NCBI RefSeq assembly: GCF_007713685.1
Contig: NZ_VMRJ01000001.1
Location: forward strand, 850,129 to 914,128
Length of the DNA: 64,000 bases
Reading direction: 5' to 3'
From: Hymenobacter setariae
GTDB taxonomy: Bacteria > Bacteroidota > Bacteroidia > Cytophagales > Hymenobacteraceae
The translations under genes and the position numbers were made by a program. Below the pieces are notes generated by a model, which was not told where the DNA came from, made no database searches, and saw only the letters and a list, made by a program, of their open reading frames with translations. Positions within the stretch are counted from its first letter, which is position 1. Every line of letters begins with the position of its first letter. Positions 34,989 through 44,706 of the stretch are shown here, one piece after another.

Positions 34989-36191
34989 ATGCTAACCCCC
35001 CGCCAGCTTTTTCTCCGCCACCAGGCCCAAACTTCCGGCTTCCCGCTCCTGCTAGAAATCGAGCGGGCCGAAGGTGTGTTCATGTACACGCCCGAAGGCC
35101 GGCCTATCCTTGACCTCATCTCCGGCATCGGCGTCAGCAATGTAGGCCACCGCCACCCTAGGGTGCTCCAAGCCATTCACGACCAGCTCGATAAATACCT
35201 GCACCTGATGGTATACGGCGAGTTGGTGCAGGCCCCACCCGCCCGCCTGGCCCACGCCCTGGCCGCCACCCTGCCCGCTCCCCTCGACACGGTATATTTC
35301 ACCAATTCAGGGGCCGAGGCCATCGAGGGCGCCCTCAAGCTGGCCAAGCGCCACACCGGCCGCACCGGCCTGGTGTCGGCCTACAATTCGTACCACGGCT
35401 CCACCCACGGCGCGCTATCTATTACCGGCTCCGAGGGCTTCAAGAACAGCTACCGTCCGCTGCTGCCCGACGTGACGCACTTGCGCTACAACGAGCTGGC
35501 CGACCTTGCACTGATAACCGAGCACACGGCTGCCGTCATTCTTGAAACCGTGCAGGGCGAGGCCGGCGTGCGGGTGCCCGCTCCCGACTATATAGGCGCT
35601 GTGCGCCAGCGCTGCACCGAAGTTGGTGCCTTACTCATCCTCGACGAAATTCAGTGCGGCTTTGGGCGCACGGGCACGCAGTGGGCCTTCGAGCAGTTCG
35701 GCGTTGTGCCCGACATCTTGGTGTGCGCCAAGGGCATGGGAGGTGGCATGCCCATTGGCGCCTTCATCTCATCGCCCGAAATCATGGTCGGTTTCCAAAC
35801 CAACCCCATCCTGGGGCACTGCACCACGTTTGGTGGGCACCCGGTGAGCTGCGCGGCGGCCCTGGCCACGCTCCAGGTCATTCAGGACGAGAATCTGCTG
35901 GCCGGTGTGGCCGCCAAAGCCGCCCGCATCCGAGCCGGCTTGCAGCACCCGGCCATCCGAGAGGTGCGAAACCAAGGCTTACTAATGGCTGTGGAGTTTG
36001 AATCGTTTGACGTGCTCAAGCCCATTATCGACCAAGCGTTGGCCCACGAAAGCATTCTCACTGACTGGTTTTTGTTCTGCGATAACTCGCTGCGCATCGC
36101 CCCACCGCTCACCATCACCGATGAGGAAATAGACCAAGCCCTAGGTGGTCTATTGCGGGCCATTGAAGCCACTGTCGGCACTACAGAATAA
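34989..36191 (+). CDS. Class III PLP-dependent aminotransferase
   Basis: The protein has 400 residues. VYFTNSGAEAIEGALKLAKR binds the cofactor phosphate, LILDEIQCGFGRTG holds the Asp that contacts the PLP ring, and Lys248 in VCAKGMGGGMP forms the Schiff base. The family includes acetylornithine, ornithine and gamma-aminobutyrate aminotransferases. The ornithine/acetylornithine branch is the nearest by feel, but no arginine genes are adjacent, so I leave the substrate open. A TACCTTTG -7 box lies at 34973-34980, eight bases before the ATG, without a clear TTG upstream. Confidence 0.88.
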   Translation: MLTPRQLFLRHQAQTSGFPLLLEIERAEGVFMYTPEGRPILDLISGIGVSNVGHRHPRVLQAIHDQLDKYLHLMVYGELVQAPPARLAHALAATLPAPLDTVYFTNSGAEAIEGALKLAKRHTGRTGLVSAYNSYHGSTHGALSITGSEGFKNSYRPLLPDVTHLRYNELADLALITEHTAAVILETVQGEAGVRVPAPDYIGAVRQRCTEVGALLILDEIQCGFGRTGTQWAFEQFGVVPDILVCAKGMGGGMPIGAFISSPEIMVGFQTNPILGHCTTFGGHPVSCAAALATLQVIQDENLLAGVAAKAARIRAGLQHPAIREVRNQGLLMAVEFESFDVLKPIIDQALAHESILTDWFLFCDNSLRIAPPLTITDEEIDQALGGLLRAIEATVGTTE

Positions 36192-36200
36192 AAAAGGTAT

Positions 36201-36343
36201 TTCGGATGAGGCGAATTTTGTAAGCAGCAAGTAGTACGGCTGTTTACAACGCGACCATTCGCAAAAAAGGCCGCCTAGTTAGGCGGCCTTTTCTAGTTTA
36301 GTGATGTCAGGAGCAGTGCCCTGCAAAATCCGCCTCATCCGAA
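36201..36343. repeat. Nested inverted repeat with internal terminator
   Basis: Outer arms of 20 bases (36201-36220 and 36324-36343) match 19 of 20 as reverse complements. Inside, AAAAGGCCGCCT (36265-36276) and its reverse complement (36281-36292) form a terminator with a 4-nt loop and T tract. The element lies between the convergent aminotransferase and TerB genes. It could be two independent terminators or a small repeat of the MITE type; I see no target-site duplication. Confidence 0.6.
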
Positions 36344-36367
36344 GAATCCGCGGCTCCGACAGTGGTT

Positions 36368-36814
36368 TTACCTCTGTGGTATGTTGTTGTAGTTCAAGAA
36401 AGAAAGACTTTCTTCTTTGATGCGCTCGCGGGGCATAGCGTCTTTCACCCCTTGCGAGATTTTGCGTACCAGTACGCCCACAATGGCTTTGCGGAAGCCG
36501 AGCTTCTCAGCCATCATAATGCAGAAGTCCATTTCGGTTTCATCCACGATGCCGTCGGCCAGCATCATATCGACCAAGTCGAAAATCTGGTCGAAACGCT
36601 CCGAGTCGTTGGTTGGAATGTCCGAATCGCAGTTGGTCTGACCTAGCACGAGCTTACGCACGTTGGGGGCCGACATGCCGTTTTTTTTGCCAACCGTGAT
36701 GATAAAATTCATCTCACGGTCGTCAATGTGCCCGTCGGCCTTGGCCAGGGAGGCTAGATTACACAAATGGCCTTTAATTTTTTTGGCCTGCTCATTTTCG
36801 AAAAAACCAAACAT
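36368..36814 (-). CDS. TerB-like (tellurite resistance) domain protein
   Basis: The protein has 148 residues. The core (about 15-125) has the TerB pattern of two similar helical halves, each with an acidic loop: LASLAKADGHIDDREMNFI and MMLADGIVDETEMDFCIMM. These loops bind divalent metal in TerB/DjlA relatives. No signal peptide or membrane segment is present, so it is cytoplasmic. The function of stand-alone TerB-like proteins is not settled. The ATG at 36814 is chosen because the 55 codons upstream do not resemble the family. It stands alone, convergent with the aminotransferase gene and divergent from pfkA. Confidence 0.85.
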   Translation of the reverse strand: MFGFFENEQAKKIKGHLCNLASLAKADGHIDDREMNFIITVGKKNGMSAPNVRKLVLGQTNCDSDIPTNDSERFDQIFDLVDMMLADGIVDETEMDFCIMMAEKLGFRKAIVGVLVRKISQGVKDAMPRERIKEESLSFLNYNNIPQR

Positions 36815-37067
36815 AGAGCGGAAGAAAAGAGGTGGGAGAATGTTCGGCCGCGGGCCGGGTGGGAAGTGACCGAAAAATAGGGAGAAAAAGTGTGATAAAC
36901 TAGCGCTTTTCCTATAGGCAATGAGACTAATACGCAAGCGCCATAAAAATGTCCGGCGAAAAACCTCAACCCTACTCAATAACTGCCGCTCACGTACGAC
37001 CTTTGCGAGCTTAACGGCGGCCAGCCCTGGCTAGAGGCCAGCTGGCGCTACTTAAGAAACCGGTTTT

Positions 37068-38039
37068 ATGAAGCGAATTGGAGTTTTCACCAGCGGCGGC
37101 GACGCACCGGGCATGAACGCCTGCGTCCGCGCGGTAGTGCGGGCGGCCGTGTACCACGGGCTGGAAGTATACGGCATCATGCGGGGCTACAGCGGCATGA
37201 TTAAGGGCGAGTTTGTGCGCATGGATTCGGCCTCGGTGGCCAACACCGTGCAGCGCGGCGGCACGATACTAAAGTCGGCCCGCTCCCAAAAATTCATGAC
37301 TAAGGAAGGCCGCCAGCAGGCCTTTGACCAGCTCGTCAACAACGGTATTGAGGGCCTTGTGGCCATCGGGGGCAACGGTACCTTCACGGGCGCTACCATC
37401 TTCGAGCAGGAGTTTGGCATTCCAACCGTAGGCGCACCAGGCACCATCGACAACGACCTCTACGGTACTGACTACACCATCGGCTACGACACGGCCGTGA
37501 ACACGGCCCTAGAGGCCATCGACAAGATTCGGGACACCGCTGACTCGCACGACCGCTGCTTTTTTGTAGAAGTAATGGGTCGCGACTCGGGCTATATCGC
37601 TATTCCGTGCGCCATCGGCGGCGGCGCCGAAATCGTGATGGTGCCCGAAACCGCTATGAGCGTGGAGGCCGTAATTGAGACGCTGCAAAACAGCTACAGC
37701 CGCCACAAAACTTCGTTTATCGTGATAGTGGCCGAGGGCGAGGAAGAAGGCAACGTGCACAACGTGGCCCGCCGCGTAAAAGCCGCCCTACCTCAACTCG
37801 ACACCCGCGTCACCATCGTGGGTCATATTCAGCGCGGGGGCTCGCCCACGGCGGCCGACCGCCTGTTGGCCTCGCAGCTCGGCATCGCGGCCGTAGAAGG
37901 CCTCATGAATGGCATGAAAAACGTGATGGCCGGCATCGTAGACCGCAAGCTCATGTACACGCCCTTTGACGACACTATCCACAAGCGTAAGGTTATCAAC
38001 CAGAGCTTTATGCGCATGGTTGAAATCCTATCAGTGTAG
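37068..38039 (+). CDS. pfkA: 6-phosphofructokinase
   Basis: The protein has 323 residues, the length of ATP-type PfkA. It shows GVFTSGGDAPGMN at the start, PGTIDNDLYGTDYTIG with the catalytic Asp128, EVMGRDSGY and GHIQRGGSPTAADR. The enzyme phosphorylates fructose 6-phosphate in glycolysis. Gly104 marks the ATP-using class; pyrophosphate enzymes carry Asp there. The preceding residue is Asn103 (GGNGT), where E. coli PfkA has Asp103 that helps bind Mg-ATP. The tight-turn motif otherwise holds. The gene is monocistronic, followed by a long hairpin shared with miaA. Confidence 0.95.
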   Translation: MKRIGVFTSGGDAPGMNACVRAVVRAAVYHGLEVYGIMRGYSGMIKGEFVRMDSASVANTVQRGGTILKSARSQKFMTKEGRQQAFDQLVNNGIEGLVAIGGNGTFTGATIFEQEFGIPTVGAPGTIDNDLYGTDYTIGYDTAVNTALEAIDKIRDTADSHDRCFFVEVMGRDSGYIAIPCAIGGGAEIVMVPETAMSVEAVIETLQNSYSRHKTSFIVIVAEGEEEGNVHNVARRVKAALPQLDTRVTIVGHIQRGGSPTAADRLLASQLGIAAVEGLMNGMKNVMAGIVDRKLMYTPFDDTIHKRKVINQSFMRMVEILSV

Positions 38040-38070
38040 CACTGAGCCAGTAAAAGCTAACTACTTTGCG

Positions 38071-38149
38071 GGGAAGCCCCACGCAGCAATCGCACCTGAA
38101 TGAGCCCACCTAGGTCCCATTCAAGTGCGATTGCTGCGTGGGGCTTCCC
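38071..38149. terminator. 32-bp near-perfect inverted repeat between pfkA and miaA
   Basis: Arms at 38071-38102 and 38118-38149 match 31 of 32 as reverse complements, around a 15-nt loop that itself contains CCTAGG. It separates convergent genes and probably terminates both, though no T tract adjoins it. Confidence 0.75.
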
Positions 38150-38168
38150 TCAATCATAAGGTGCTTTC

Positions 38169-39095
38169 TTATTTCAAGTCAACCCACTGATATCCTGCGT
38201 CGCGGCGCAGCCAAGTAAGCTGGCGCTTGGCATAGTGGCGCGTATTGCGCTGAAGTAGGCGCACGGCCTCGGCGTAGTCATAACTGCCATCTAGGTAGCC
38301 AAAAATTTCTTGGTAGCCCACTGTTTGCAGCGCCTGGTGGTGGCGGTAGGACACTAGGCCCTCCACCTCCGCTACCAAGCCGGCCGACAGCATAGCTTCC
38401 ACGCGCTGATTGATGCGGTCGTAGAGCACCTCGCGCTGGCGGTTCAGGGCCACTTTTACTACCCGAAAAGGCCGCGCGGCGGCCGTGGCCGCCGCTGCCA
38501 CCGGGCCCGTGTGGAAGCTGGAAAACGGCCGCCCCGTTCCACGCGTAATTTCGAGGGCGCGCACCACACGCTGGTGGTTTTGCAGGTCTACGCGCTGGTG
38601 GGCTACGGGGTCAGTGGCGGCCAGTTCGGCCACCAAGGCGGGCAGCCCTAGGGTCTGTAGCTCGTGCTGTAGCCCTTGGCGCACGGCGGGGTCCACGGCG
38701 GGCAGTTCGTCGAGCCCATCGGTGAGAGCTTGCAGGTACAGGCCCGAGCCGCCAGTAAGCACCACCACCGGCAGGCACCGAAATAGCTCGCCAAGCACCC
38801 CTAGGGCATCGGCCGCAAAGCGTCCAGCACTATAGTCCTGCGTAATGCTGTGCGAATCAATAAAATGGTGCGGCACACCCTGCATTTCTTCAGCCGTAGG
38901 CTTAGCGGTGCCGATGCTAAGCTCGCGAAAAAATTGGCGTGAGTCGGCCGATAAAATTTCGGTACCCAACTGCTGAGCAAGGGCCACGCTCAGGGCGGTT
39001 TTGCCCACCGCTGTGGGGCCAGCCAAGGCAAGCAGCACAGGGCGCGGGTCGGTAGCCGTGGGGGCCAACTGAGCTAATAAATCGGGGGCAAGCAT
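38169..39095 (-). CDS. miaA: tRNA dimethylallyltransferase
   Basis: The protein has 308 residues. The nucleotide loop is LAGPTAVGKTA (24-34). LSADSRQFFRELSIGTAKP, PHHFIDSH and LTGGSGLYLQAL are conserved family segments that bind tRNA and dimethylallyl diphosphate. TVGYQEIFGYLDG and RHYAKRQLTWLRRD close the protein. The enzyme adds an isopentenyl group to A37 of tRNAs reading UNN codons. The ATG at 39095 is preferred; four more codons upstream begin with TTG. It is convergent with pfkA and follows the glycosyltransferase gene on the same strand with 80 nt between. Confidence 0.96.
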   Translation of the reverse strand: MLAPDLLAQLAPTATDPRPVLLALAGPTAVGKTALSVALAQQLGTEILSADSRQFFRELSIGTAKPTAEEMQGVPHHFIDSHSITQDYSAGRFAADALGVLGELFRCLPVVVLTGGSGLYLQALTDGLDELPAVDPAVRQGLQHELQTLGLPALVAELAATDPVAHQRVDLQNHQRVVRALEITRGTGRPFSSFHTGPVAAAATAAARPFRVVKVALNRQREVLYDRINQRVEAMLSAGLVAEVEGLVSYRHHQALQTVGYQEIFGYLDGSYDYAEAVRLLQRNTRHYAKRQLTWLRRDAGYQWVDLK

Positions 39096-39175
39096 AGGGT
39101 AACACACAAATAGTAACGTGCACAGCCACCTAGGGAGCCCCAGCAGCTGTGCAATACAAAATTCGCACTACGGCA

Positions 39176-40393
39176 TTAGCCGCGCGTCAACAGTGTTTGA
39201 TATAAACCAATCAATGTTTTTTCTTCCTGCTGCCAGTTCCATTCGTGGCGAGCGAGGCGGCAGTTAGCGGCTAGGCGCCGGTGATAGGCGCCGGGCTGCC
39301 CGCCGGGCAGTAGGCGAGCTAGCTCGGCCACCAGCGTGGCGGGGCCCAGGTCGGGCACTAGCGCGGCCACTTCGTGCTGCGCATTGAGGGCGCGATACTC
39401 AGGAAAGTCGATGCACAGCTGCGGCACGCCAGCCTGCACGTAGTCGAAAAACTTGTTGGCCAGCGAATAATAGTAGCTCAGGCCAGTGTTTTCGAGCAGC
39501 ATGATACCTACTGTGGCCTGGGCCGTGAGCTGCCGCAATTCGGCGGGCAGTACATAACCTCGGAATTCAACCTGCCCAGTGGCCAGTAAGCCCAAGCGCT
39601 CGGCGTGCTGCCGCAGCTCGCCCGAACAATCGCCCTCGCCGCAGATAACCAGCCGCGCCGGCACTTGCGGCATGGCGTCGAGCAGCTGAGCCAGGCCACG
39701 GCCTACATTCAGCACTCCTTGGTAAAGAAGCACGGGGGCCTCTTGATAGCGGGTGCTTGGTGCCTGGAGCTGAGCATCTAGAGCCAAAGCGGCGCTTACC
39801 GCTGCTAGAGGTTGCTGCCTGTCACCTAGGGGCGTAGCGCTATTCTCCCACCCCATAGGCACATTGCGCACCACGGCGAAGAAACAGCCTGCATGACGCT
39901 GCTCAAATAAGCGGGCTAGTGAGGGCCCTACTGTGTAGCGCAGCTGGGCGCGAGGCACAATAAAATCTTCGACCCACTGCCAAATACGTTGTATTTGCGG
40001 CCTACCTACCACCTCTGGCACTTCGGTAAAAAGCTCGTGCGCATCGTACACAAACAATTGACTTCCAAACCTAGACCTAGCCCAGATAGGCAGCGCAGCA
40101 TCGAGGTCGGCACAGCCCCACACATCGGCCCGGCGACGCAACAAATACCAGAGCAAACGTATAGTATATTCTAGATAAAATAATTTACCTTTTTGAAACC
40201 AGCCACGCAAGCGGTGCTGCTTATAAGGCTGAACAGTTAGCGCTACAGAACTAGGTCGCTGCCAACCTATTAACTCAACTATATAGCCAGCTTTGGCTAG
40301 GCTACCGCATACCCGCTGCATGCGCTGGTCGTAATTCAGGTCGGTAGTCACGGCAAAAACCAGGCGTGGAGCCGAGGTGAGAGAAGCGACCAC
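39176..40393 (-). CDS. Group 1 (GT4-like) glycosyltransferase
   Basis: The protein has 405 residues with two Rossmann-like halves. The N-terminal half has DLNYDQRMQRVCGSLAKAGYIVELIGW. The C-terminal half has VLLYQGVLNVGRGLAQLLDAM, CGEGDC and GYVLPAELRQL, ending in the donor-binding stretch YYYSLANKFFDYVQAGVP with a conserved Lys. It should transfer a nucleotide-linked sugar to a lipid or glycan, probably at the inner face of the membrane. The start is a GTG at 40393; no ATG is available before the conserved sequence. The first third of the gene (about 40050-40390) is clearly more AT-rich than its neighbours, which hints at transfer or relaxed codon use. No sugar-pathway genes adjoin it. Confidence 0.88.
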   Translation of the reverse strand: MVASLTSAPRLVFAVTTDLNYDQRMQRVCGSLAKAGYIVELIGWQRPSSVALTVQPYKQHRLRGWFQKGKLFYLEYTIRLLWYLLRRRADVWGCADLDAALPIWARSRFGSQLFVYDAHELFTEVPEVVGRPQIQRIWQWVEDFIVPRAQLRYTVGPSLARLFEQRHAGCFFAVVRNVPMGWENSATPLGDRQQPLAAVSAALALDAQLQAPSTRYQEAPVLLYQGVLNVGRGLAQLLDAMPQVPARLVICGEGDCSGELRQHAERLGLLATGQVEFRGYVLPAELRQLTAQATVGIMLLENTGLSYYYSLANKFFDYVQAGVPQLCIDFPEYRALNAQHEVAALVPDLGPATLVAELARLLPGGQPGAYHRRLAANCRLARHEWNWQQEEKTLIGLYQTLLTRG

Positions 40394-40506
40394 AGCGAAC
40401 AGAATACTAAAATTAATTGTGAGAACAGAATTTGTACCCCAAATTTAGGCTTTAGTAAGCTGCTGCGTGCTTAATTAGTAGTTATTATTGATGCCGATAG
40501 GCTATT

Positions 40507-43500
40507 ATGCGAGGTTTCTTAGCTCCCCCTTCCCCTACCTTACCCCCCGCCTCGGCCTTGCTCGACCAGCTCCAGCTGGCTTATATCTTGCTCGACCGTC
40601 AAGGGCTGCTAGTGGAGGTTAATGAGACATTGCTGACCCTAACGGGCTATACGAGAGCTGAAGTACTAGGCCAATCATACCACGAGCTTTTCTCGCCAAT
40701 AAGCTACCGCGAGCAACGGCAGCAGGAGCTGCTACAAGTACTACGCGAGCAGACCGCCGAGCCTTACTACGAGCATGACCTGCTGGGCCGCGATGGGCAG
40801 CTCGTGCACTTGCACTGGCAGCAGCAATTGCTGCGCGACGCCGATGGGCAAGTGACGGGCCTATGGGCCGCTGGCCATCAGCTGAGTACTGTGCGGGACA
40901 TGCCTAGCACTACCAGCCCCGAGGCACCAGCGTACCTGCAGGAGTTTTTTAATGACTCGCATGACCTCATTCTGCACCTAAAGGCCGATAACTCGTTCTT
41001 ATTCATCAATAAGGCGGGCGAGGAAACCCTAGGATACCAGGCCAGCGAACTCACCAGCCGGTCGCTGGCTGACATTGTTCACCCCTATTACCGCGCCAAG
41101 CTGCTGCACCAGTTGCGCCGGCTCTACGAGGGCCAGGCCCTCAACAAGCTTGAAACAGTGCTCATGACGCGCACGGGCCGGCCAGTGCACCTTATTGGCT
41201 CAGTAAGCTGCGTGCGCACCCCGGACCAGCCGCTCAGCGCTCGGGTGGTGCTGCACGACATTACCGACCGCATCAAGGCCGAGCGGCTGCAGAAGGTTTA
41301 TTACAGCATTGCTAACCTTGCCATTTCGGCGCGCGACCTGCCGGCCCTTTACGGTGCTATCCATCGTGAGCTAAGCAAGATACTGGAAACTAACAACCTG
41401 TATATTGCTCTGTGTGACGACCAGCGCACCATTCTACGCTTCGCCTACCACATCGACCAGTATCCGCAGCTCAACTCTGGGGCGTCGCGGCCGTTCTCGT
41501 CGGGCGTGTCAGAATACGTGATTCAGCAGGGGCAGCCGCGCTACTTCAGCCGGGCCGACTTGCTGGCGCTATTGCACGATGGTACCATTACGGCCTTTGG
41601 GCGCCTGCCCGAGGTAATGCTCGTGGCTCCGCTTAGCGTGGGCGAGCGCACCATTGGGGTGCTGGCTGTGCAAGACTACGACCGGGCCGATACTTATGCG
41701 CCTAGTGACCTTGACATTCTGCACTTTATTTCGAGCCAGGTGGCGCTGGCCATCGACCGCAAAAGCCAAGAAGAGCACCTAGCTCGGCAAAATGCTCGCC
41801 TCAACGCTATTTTCGAGAGCGGCACGCACTTGCTATGGAGCGTGACCCGGCGCGGTGACCTCGTGTCGTTCAACCGCAACTACGCCGACAGCTACTTCCG
41901 CCGCAACGGTGTGATGCCCGCACCGGGCATGAACTTGTTTGAGACCGAGCGTATTACGACGGCGCCCGAAACACACGACACTATTTCGACCTACTACAAG
42001 CTGGCGCTCCAGGGCCAGCCGCAGCAGTTCGAAGTGAATACGCCCGACACCCTAGGTAATCCTATTTGGAGCAGCGTTAGCCTCAACCCCATCTACCTGC
42101 CCGACGGGTCGTTTGAGGAAGTATCGGCCCGCGCACAGGATATTACTGAAAGCAAAAACTCGCAGTTGGCCCTAGCTGCGCAGGAGGAGAAATTCCGCTC
42201 AATTTTTGAGTCGTTCCAGGACATTTATTACCGCACCGATGACGAAGGCTTCTTCACTATTGTGAGCCCTTCGGTGCGCGATATCCTAGGCTACGAGCCG
42301 AGCGAGGTGCTGGGCAAATCGGTGCAAGATTTTTATTATCAACCCGAAGAGCCCTTTACACTGCCCAGTGAACTGAAGCGTGGCGGCGAGCTGCGCAACC
42401 GCGAAATTCAGCTACGCCACCAGGATGGACGCCCAGTGACGGTGCTCATCAACTCGCGCATCACGCCGAGTGGCACCGAGGGCATCGCCCGCGACGTAAC
42501 CGAGATTCGCCAGATTCAGGACGACCTGCGCTTGGCTAAGGAAGAAGCCGAGGCCGCGCTGGCCGCCAAAACGCAATTCTTGGCCAACATGAGCCACGAG
42601 TTGCGTACGCCCATGAACGGCATCATCGGCATGATTGACCTGCTGCACCAAACCGGCCTGAGCGCCGAGCAGGCCGATTATGTAGATACTCTGCGCAAAA
42701 GCTCTGATGCGCTGCTCACCATCTTGAACGATATTCTGGATTTGTCAAAAATCCAGGCTGGCAAGCTGCGTCTGCAAGAGGCCCCGCTGGTGTTGCGCGG
42801 GCTGCTCGAGCGGCTGCACTCGCTGTTTGCATACCGCGCCAGCCAGAAGAACCTGCGCTTTACCTACCACATCACCTCGCACACGCCGCCGCTCATCATT
42901 ACTGACGAGATGCGCTTGCTGCAGATTCTGTCGAACTTGGTAGCCAACGCGCTCAAGTTTACGGCTCAAGGCACAGTGAGCGTAGTAGTGTCGTCGGTGG
43001 CGACCGAGGGCGAGTTTCACACGCTGCGCTTTGCGGTGCAGGATTCGGGTATTGGTATTTCGCCCGATGATGCAGTGCGACTCTTTACCAGCTTTACGCA
43101 GCTTGATACGACTCCAAGCAAGGCCTTTGGTGGCACAGGCCTAGGCCTAGCTATTAGCAAAGAACTCGCCGAGCTCCTAGGAGGCGAAATCGGGGTATTC
43201 TCGGGTGTGGGTGAGGGTAGCGTGTTCTGGTTTACCATTCGCTGCCGCGTGGCCACAGCCCCGCTGGTAGCTCCCAGCGACGAGGCCGCGCCGGAGGTTA
43301 AGGTGGAGTTGCCCCTAGCCTTGCAGCTTCCTACTACGGGCCCCACTCCACGCATCCTGCTCGTCGACGACAATGCCATCAACCAGAAAGTGGCCGCTCG
43401 CCTGCTCGACAAGCTAGGCTGCGAGGTCGAAATAGCGAGCGACGGCTACGAAGCTATTGCGCGGGCTACGGCGCTGGATGCCAAGTATCAGCTCATCTTG

Positions 43501-44127
43501 ATGGATATTCAGATGCCTGGCCTTGACGGCGTTGCGGCTACCAGCGAAATAAAAGCGCGCCTAGGTGAGCAGTGCCCGCCCATCATCGCCATGACGGCCT
43601 ATTCGATGCCCGACGATGCAACGCGCTTTGTGCAGGCGGGCCTCGACGACTACCTGGCCAAGCCCGTTAAGCACCAGCAGCTATCGGATATGCTGGCCCG
43701 CTGGCTACCCGAGCCCCCACCGGCTCCCGCCCCCACTAATATCATTGCGGCTACGCCTGCTCCGGTCACGCTCGATACCGAGGTACTCAGCCAACTGCGC
43801 CAGCTTGGAGGCCATGAGTTCACGGCCGACTTGTATAGCGATTTTGAGCAGGAAGCGGGCGATTTGATTAAGCAGGCCGCCGCGTGCATGAGCGCCGCCA
43901 ACTGGGAAGGGTTGCACCCGCTCATGCACCAGCTCAAGGGCACGTCGGCTACCCTAGGGTTGGTAGCACTAGCTGGCCAAGCTCTACGCCTCGAACAACT
44001 GCTGAAAAACTCGACTACAGGGGCCCTACCCATCGAATTTAAACTTTTACAACATTACTTTGCTCAGTTCAAAGCCGTATACCCCGGTGTAGTAACGGCC
44101 CCTGAGCCCCTACAAGCTACGGCTTAA
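40507..44127 (+). CDS. Hybrid histidine kinase, PAS-PAS-GAF-PAS-PAS-HisKA-ATPase-REC-HPt
   Basis: The protein has 1206 residues and no membrane segment. Two PAS domains (about 15-130 and 150-260) are followed by a GAF domain (about 270-420) and two more PAS domains (about 425-550 and 560-670). Then come the phosphoacceptor domain with [12 protein letters not shown] (His697), the ATPase domain ([21 protein letters not shown]), a receiver with LMDIQMPG (Asp1000) and a C-terminal HPt domain with LMHQLKGTS (His1141). All four phosphorelay residues are present, so a full relay in one chain is expected. The signal is unknown. A single-domain receiver gene follows after 67 nt and is a likely output. 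Confidence 0.94.
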   Translation: MRGFLAPPSPTLPPASALLDQLQLAYILLDRQGLLVEVNETLLTLTGYTRAEVLGQSYHELFSPISYREQRQQELLQVLREQTAEPYYEHDLLGRDGQLVHLHWQQQLLRDADGQVTGLWAAGHQLSTVRDMPSTTSPEAPAYLQEFFNDSHDLILHLKADNSFLFINKAGEETLGYQASELTSRSLADIVHPYYRAKLLHQLRRLYEGQALNKLETVLMTRTGRPVHLIGSVSCVRTPDQPLSARVVLHDITDRIKAERLQKVYYSIANLAISARDLPALYGAIHRELSKILETNNLYIALCDDQRTILRFAYHIDQYPQLNSGASRPFSSGVSEYVIQQGQPRYFSRADLLALLHDGTITAFGRLPEVMLVAPLSVGERTIGVLAVQDYDRADTYAPSDLDILHFISSQVALAIDRKSQEEHLARQNARLNAIFESGTHLLWSVTRRGDLVSFNRNYADSYFRRNGVMPAPGMNLFETERITTAPETHDTISTYYKLALQGQPQQFEVNTPDTLGNPIWSSVSLNPIYLPDGSFEEVSARAQDITESKNSQLALAAQEEKFRSIFESFQDIYYRTDDEGFFTIVSPSVRDILGYEPSEVLGKSVQDFYYQPEEPFTLPSELKRGGELRNREIQLRHQDGRPVTVLINSRITPSGTEGIARDVTEIRQIQDDLRLAKEEAEAALAAKTQFLANMSHELRTPMNGIIGMIDLLHQTGLSAEQADYVDTLRKSSDALLTILNDILDLSKIQAGKLRLQEAPLVLRGLLERLHSLFAYRASQKNLRFTYHITSHTPPLIITDEMRLLQILSNLVANALKFTAQGTVSVVVSSVATEGEFHTLRFAVQDSGIGISPDDAVRLFTSFTQLDTTPSKAFGGTGLGLAISKELAELLGGEIGVFSGVGEGSVFWFTIRCRVATAPLVAPSDEAAPEVKVELPLALQLPTTGPTPRILLVDDNAINQKVAARLLDKLGCEVEIASDGYEAIARATALDAKYQLILMDIQMPGLDGVAATSEIKARLGEQCPPIIAMTAYSMPDDATRFVQAGLDDYLAKPVKHQQLSDMLARWLPEPPPAPAPTNIIAATPAPVTLDTEVLSQLRQLGGHEFTADLYSDFEQEAGDLIKQAAACMSAANWEGLHPLMHQLKGTSATLGLVALAGQALRLEQLLKNSTTGALPIEFKLLQHYFAQFKAVYPGVVTAPEPLQATA

Positions 44128-44194
44128 TACCCGCTTTAACTCTCTCTTATCTAGTCCGTTCTCTCGTTGTTCCACTCGCTACCCGTCTTACGCA

Positions 44195-44581
44195 ATGCCC
44201 GCTGAAAATACCCCTAAAACTATCCTCATTGCCGAGGACAGTTCTGTTATCCTGAACCTGACGCGTAAAATTCTGGAGCAGCAGAAATACAAAATTTTGT
44301 TGGCGAAGAACGGGGGCGACGTGCTACCGCAACTCGAGAAAAACTCGGTAGATGGCATCCTAATGGATATCAACATCCCAGTGAAGGATGGCATGCAGTG
44401 CACCCGTGATATTCGGGCACACGCCGATGAGCGCATTCGGTCGCTGCCAGTTATCGCCATCAGTGGCAACGCTAATGACTACACCATGGCCGACTTTCAG
44501 GCGGCCGGCGTAACAGCCTACCTGCCAAAGCCGCTCAATTTTGACGAGCTGGTACGCATGGTGCGGCAGTACGTAGGCTAA
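44195..44581 (+). CDS. Single-domain response regulator
   Basis: The protein has 128 residues, one receiver domain. The acidic pair is in LIAEDSSV, the phosphoacceptor Asp is in GILMDINIPVKDG (about 57), the Thr/Ser switch is in VIAISGN and Lys in YLPKPLNF. No DNA-binding or enzyme domain is attached, so it acts through protein contact, as CheY or Spo0F do. It follows the hybrid kinase gene by 67 nt on the same strand and probably takes phosphate from its HPt domain; that pairing is inferred from position. Confidence 0.92.
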   Translation: MPAENTPKTILIAEDSSVILNLTRKILEQQKYKILLAKNGGDVLPQLEKNSVDGILMDINIPVKDGMQCTRDIRAHADERIRSLPVIAISGNANDYTMADFQAAGVTAYLPKPLNFDELVRMVRQYVG

Positions 44582-44585
44582 AGCC

Positions 44586-44703
44586 AGTTATGAATTTTGA
44601 GTTATGAGTTTTGAGTTACTTACTGGCTTTGTGCTTCTAGCATCATAAAATTGTTCGGTAAATGCTCACCAACTCATAACTCAAAACTTAAAACTCATAA
44701 CTC
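44586..44703. repeat. AT-rich degenerate repeat of GAGTTATGAGTTTT type
   Basis: The left part (about 44586-44617) contains three tandem variants of AGTTATGAGTTTTG. The right part (about 44671-44703) contains the reverse complement in similar variants, so the two can fold into an imperfect hairpin around about 50 nt. It fills the gap between the receiver and MBL genes and is far more AT-rich than its surroundings. The two arms may act as a weak terminator. Confidence 0.65.
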
Positions 44704-44706
44704 TCC

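Noticed and set aside
37068-38039. Pyrophosphate-dependent phosphofructokinase
   Set aside because: Gly104 follows the altered Asn103; pyrophosphate enzymes carry Asp at 104.
44586-44703. CRISPR array
   Set aside because: The repeated unit is short, degenerate, without spacers of regular length, and no cas genes are present.
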